A DNA stretch of 9,053 nt. It comes from an uncultured Odoribacter sp. (lineage in GTDB: Bacteria; Bacteroidota; Bacteroidia; Bacteroidales; Marinifilaceae). Within the stretch, counting starts at the first letter, position 1. Every line of letters starts with the position of its first letter. Location: contig CAJKZL010000095.1 in NCBI GenBank assembly GCA_905204385.1, positions 1-9,053 of the forward strand, given 5' to 3'. A program made the position numbers and the translations under genes. The notes under the pieces are model-generated. The model searched no databases. It was not told the DNA's origin and saw only the letters and a list, made by a program, of their open reading frames with translations. Shown here in pieces: positions 7,546 to 9,053 of the stretch.

Positions 7546-8057
7546 TGCTGCTTGCGACGGGAATGTCTGCTGCCATATTTTTGACCGGATGCCAGAAAGC
7601 AGAAACACAGCCTGAACAGGCAGCGTAGAATGGAAGGTCTGCTCCGCCCATGGATACCGCTGCACAGCAGGAATTGACTGTTTACTGCAGTTGGTCCATC
7701 TTTGTAGCTGTTGCGCTGGACTGGAACAAGATTTACCCCAACATTTACTATCAGCTATTCCAAAATTGATGACTGTAATAAACAGTTGGATGCGATTGTG
7801 ACAGCGGCAGAAAAATCGGATGTGGTTTTGTTTGGAACAACGGATTACTATTATTGACCTGGAGTTTGAAACCATGTTTGAGCTGTTGGAGAACAGCTGC
7901 ATTGACCATGACCTTGATATGAGCATTGCAACTGATTGATAGCGCCTTTAATGATACCCTGTGGAATATCGCAACAGGTGACCTGACCACTGTGCAGGAT
8001 GCAGAAAAGGACTTTGAGGAGCGCTTGGTAAGCTATCATGCAGCGCAAAGCAGTTGA
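7521..8057 (+). pseudogene. Degraded solute-binding lipoprotein of an ABC importer
   Basis: Reading several frames in order gives a coherent but broken extracellular solute-binding protein. A possible TTG start at 7521 after an AGAGGAA ribosome site leads into LNYKKQCPLLLATGMSAA and a lipobox LTGC, with the lipidated Cys at 7590-7592. An in-frame TAG follows at 7626. The same frame then reads QQELTVYCSW...DWNKIYPNI. A frameshift near 7744 leads to FTISYSKIDDCNKQLDAIV, AAEKSDVVLFGTTDYYY and a TGA at 7855. Another frame carries IDLEFETMFELLENSC up to a stop at 7934-7936. The final frame, from about 7923, reads LIDSAFNDTLWNIATGDL and ends EERLVSYHAAQSS-stop at 8057, like the closing helix of this family. 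The total is far shorter than the usual 400 or more residues, so internal material is deleted as well. The assignment rests on pattern resemblance and the ligand is unknown. Confidence 0.5.
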
Positions 8058-8115
8058 GCTGCATGGCAGTCTTGAATCGTAACCGGATGCAGTTATAATT
8101 GAATAAAAAATAACA

Positions 8116-8161
8116 CAGCTCCGCAGGGCCAACGTATGAATGCGTATGCCCGGCGGGGCTG
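8116..8161. repeat. Long GC-rich hairpin downstream of the lipoprotein remnant
   Basis: CAGCTCCGC (8116-8124) pairs with GCGGGGCTG (8153-8161) with one U-G pair. After a single mismatch GGGC (8126-8129) pairs with GCCC (8148-8151), enclosing an 18-base loop. On the minus strand the stem is followed after three bases by an interrupted T-run, so it would work as a terminator leftward. On the plus strand no T-run follows. No minus-strand gene is seen to its right, so its role is unclear. Confidence 0.5.
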
Positions 8162-8263
8162 CACGAGTAGAAAATGAATGCTTGCCAAAACAGATGAAAT
8201 AGGCTAGAATAACAACGAATAATTCACGGCAGCCTGTAGCGGTCTGCCATGGTGGAGATGAAC

Positions 8264-8431
8264 ATGATTAAAACTGCTGCGGCAAGTAAAAAAAGGTCAA
8301 AAGGCCTCCTTTGCCGCTTTCGCTGCGCGATTGAACAGATCGCGGTTTCGACCAACGATAATCTTTCGGTCAATAATGATATCAGCGTTTCGCTGTCCAT
8401 CACGTTCTATGAAAAGCAGATCGAAAAATAA
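8264..8431 (+). CDS. Short unidentified reading frame, possibly a GGDEF-like remnant
   Basis: From the ATG at 8264 this frame encodes 55 residues. A GGTGGAG ribosome site lies at 8251-8257, six bases upstream, which favours this ATG over the in-frame ones at 8249 and 8258. The N-terminus is basic (KKRSKG). The remainder, AIEQIAVSTNDN followed by ISVSLSITFYEKQ, has the spacing of the helix-loop-strand around the SIGVA motif of GGDEF domains, but the diagnostic Gly is absent and no active site is present. It may be a decayed fragment or a chance frame. It ends just before the tyrS promoter and has no recognised function. Confidence 0.3.
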   Translation: MIKTAAASKKRSKGLLCRFRCAIEQIAVSTNDNLSVNNDISVSLSITFYEKQIEK

Positions 8432-8446
8432 GCTGCCGCCAAACGC

Positions 8447-8475
8447 TTGACAAAAGCGGCAACATATGCTAATTT
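8447..8475 (+). promoter_or_regulatory. Sigma-70/sigma-A promoter of the tyrS leader
   Basis: A perfect -35 box TTGACA (8447-8452) is followed after 17 bases by TAATTT (8470-8475). The -10 box is weak, but TGC directly before it forms an extended -10 (TGn) motif. Transcription would start near 8482, just before the T-box stem I. Confidence 0.7.
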
Positions 8476-8481
8476 AATAAG

Positions 8482-8788
8482 CAGTTAAATGCAAGGACGG
8501 GAACGAGTAACCGTTTTGCTGTATGCGAAAGAGAGGCCCCGGTTGGTGTAAGGGACTGGCAGGCAAAGCGGTGAATACATCCCTGAGCAGCAGGCTGAAC
8601 GCCTTTGATTAAAGGCTGTTAGGCTGGGCCGTGTGCGCACGTTACAGCGTTTGGGTGTCGCAGTTGTACACTTTGGCTGCCGCACCCGCGAAGGCCCGCC
8701 GCCGTGAGACACGGGCAAACAGAGGTGGTACCGCGTATTTGATCGCCCTCTGCCAAATTCAACATTTGGCAGGGGCGTTTTATTTTTT
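8482..8788 (+). ncRNA. Tyrosine T-box riboswitch
   Basis: This leader RNA senses uncharged tRNA-Tyr and allows transcription of tyrS when it is bound. Stem I contains the AGAGAG motif (8530-8535) and GGTGTAAGG (8545-8553). The specifier loop GAATACATC places the tyrosine codon TAC at 8576-8578. The conserved T-box AGAGGTGGTACCGCG is at 8721-8735. Its variable base U (TGGT) pairs with an A discriminator, as expected of bacterial tRNA-Tyr. CAGAGG (8720-8725) can pair with CCTCTG (8747-8752) to form the antiterminator, and the same CCTCTG is locked in the terminator hairpin when no tRNA binds. The order of elements is complete and the downstream gene is TyrS, so specificity is supported twice. 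Confidence 0.92.
8744..8788 (+). terminator. Regulated terminator of the T-box leader
   Basis: CGCCCTCTGCCAAA (8744-8757) pairs with TTTGGCAGGGGCG (8765-8777) with a one-base bulge and a 7-base loop. A T-rich tail (8778-8788) follows. Formation is mutually exclusive with the antiterminator that uses CCTCTG. Confidence 0.9.
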
Positions 8789-8812
8789 GCCCTTGCCGCA
8801 CAAACCAAGGAG

Positions 8813-9053
8813 GCTACTTTCAACATCGGCTTTGACTGCACAGCCGACAGCCTGACCGCCGGCCACTTTATGGCCCTGACCCTGATGAAGCGCCTGCAGA
8901 TGGCAGGCAACAAGCCCATTGCCCTGATTGGCGGCGGCACCACCATGATCGGTGACCCTTCTGGCCGTACCGACATGCGCAAAATGCTGACCAAAGAGGA
9001 CATTGACCATAACGCCGAGAGCTTTAAGCGCCAGATGGAGCGCTTTATTGAGT
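8813..9053 (+). pseudogene. tyrS: Tyrosyl-tRNA synthetase, N-terminal codons missing, runs off the window
   Basis: TyrS attaches tyrosine to tRNA-Tyr with ATP. The frame reads ATFNIGFDCTADSLTAGHFM, the start of the class I catalytic fold, with TAGH standing for the HIGH motif. It goes on through MAGNKPIALIGGGTTMIGDPSGRTDM, very typical of bacterial TyrS, and continues to the window edge. Normal proteins have about 30 residues before this point (a start helix ahead of the ATFxIGFD strand), but the T-box terminator ends only 24 bases upstream and no ATG, GTG or TTG start lies in that gap. AAGGAGG (8807-8813) looks like the tyrS ribosome site, yet the same bases also read K-E in frame with A-T-F. 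The missing 5' coding segment therefore suggests a deletion or a misjoin here. The native gene is probably complete. Confidence 0.85.

Noticed and set aside
7546..7926. Minus-strand extension of the GGDEF frame as one 211-residue protein
   Set aside because: Only the part up to about 7545 resembles GGDEF. The rest has no family pattern, and plus-strand frames there read as a solute-binding lipoprotein.
8485..9003. Minus-strand open frame of 172 codons over the end of the window
   Set aside because: It crosses the T-box leader, its terminator and the TyrS coding region on the opposite strand, so it is a chance frame in GC-rich sequence.

Overview
The window reads as two unrelated pieces of gut-type bacterial DNA joined end to end. 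Positions 1 to about 6,430 look like a Bacteroidales chromosome. The proteins are of Bacteroidetes type, Shine-Dalgarno sequences are weak or absent, and three promoters carry the Bacteroidetes -7 element TAnnTTTG, in one case with a TTTG -33 box at 19-nt spacing. Positions about 6,412 to 9,053 look like a Firmicutes (Ruminococcaceae/Clostridia-like) chromosome: a -35/-10 promoter with an extended -10, U-tract terminators, and a tyrosine T-box leader in front of a TyrS reading frame. The switch falls inside roughly 22 bases where a sirtuin without its N-terminus and an initiating sugar-phosphate transferase at its very C-terminus overlap in different frames. A misassembly at a short shared word is the simplest explanation.

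Bacteroidetes part, left to right. The 5' third of pckA (ATP-dependent PEP carboxykinase) runs leftward off the window. Next comes an AlkD-like DNA alkylation repair protein, also leftward. Divergent from it is a secreted S9B (dipeptidyl-peptidase IV-like) serine peptidase of 767 codons, interrupted at codon 250 by one in-frame TGA where the family has glycine. A Dps mini-ferritin follows on the same strand. A strong bidirectional terminator separates Dps from two leftward genes, rlmD (23S rRNA uracil-5 methyltransferase) and the truncated sirtuin. These are ordinary housekeeping and stress genes and form no obvious joint pathway.

Firmicutes part. A leftward undecaprenyl-phosphate sugar phosphotransferase (polysaccharide-initiating enzyme) is followed by several coding remnants. 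One is the C-terminal half of a GGDEF domain on the minus strand with its own terminator. Another is a plus-strand solute-binding lipoprotein broken into at least four pieces by a stop and frameshifts. A third is a short 55-codon frame that faintly resembles a GGDEF segment. The window ends with a promoter, a complete tyrosine T-box riboswitch and the 5' region of tyrS, which lacks about 30 N-terminal codons just after the leader terminator.

I found no CRISPR array, insertion sequence, tRNA or rRNA. I see no convincing novel system. The notable signals are the lost reading frames, the joins and the T-box.
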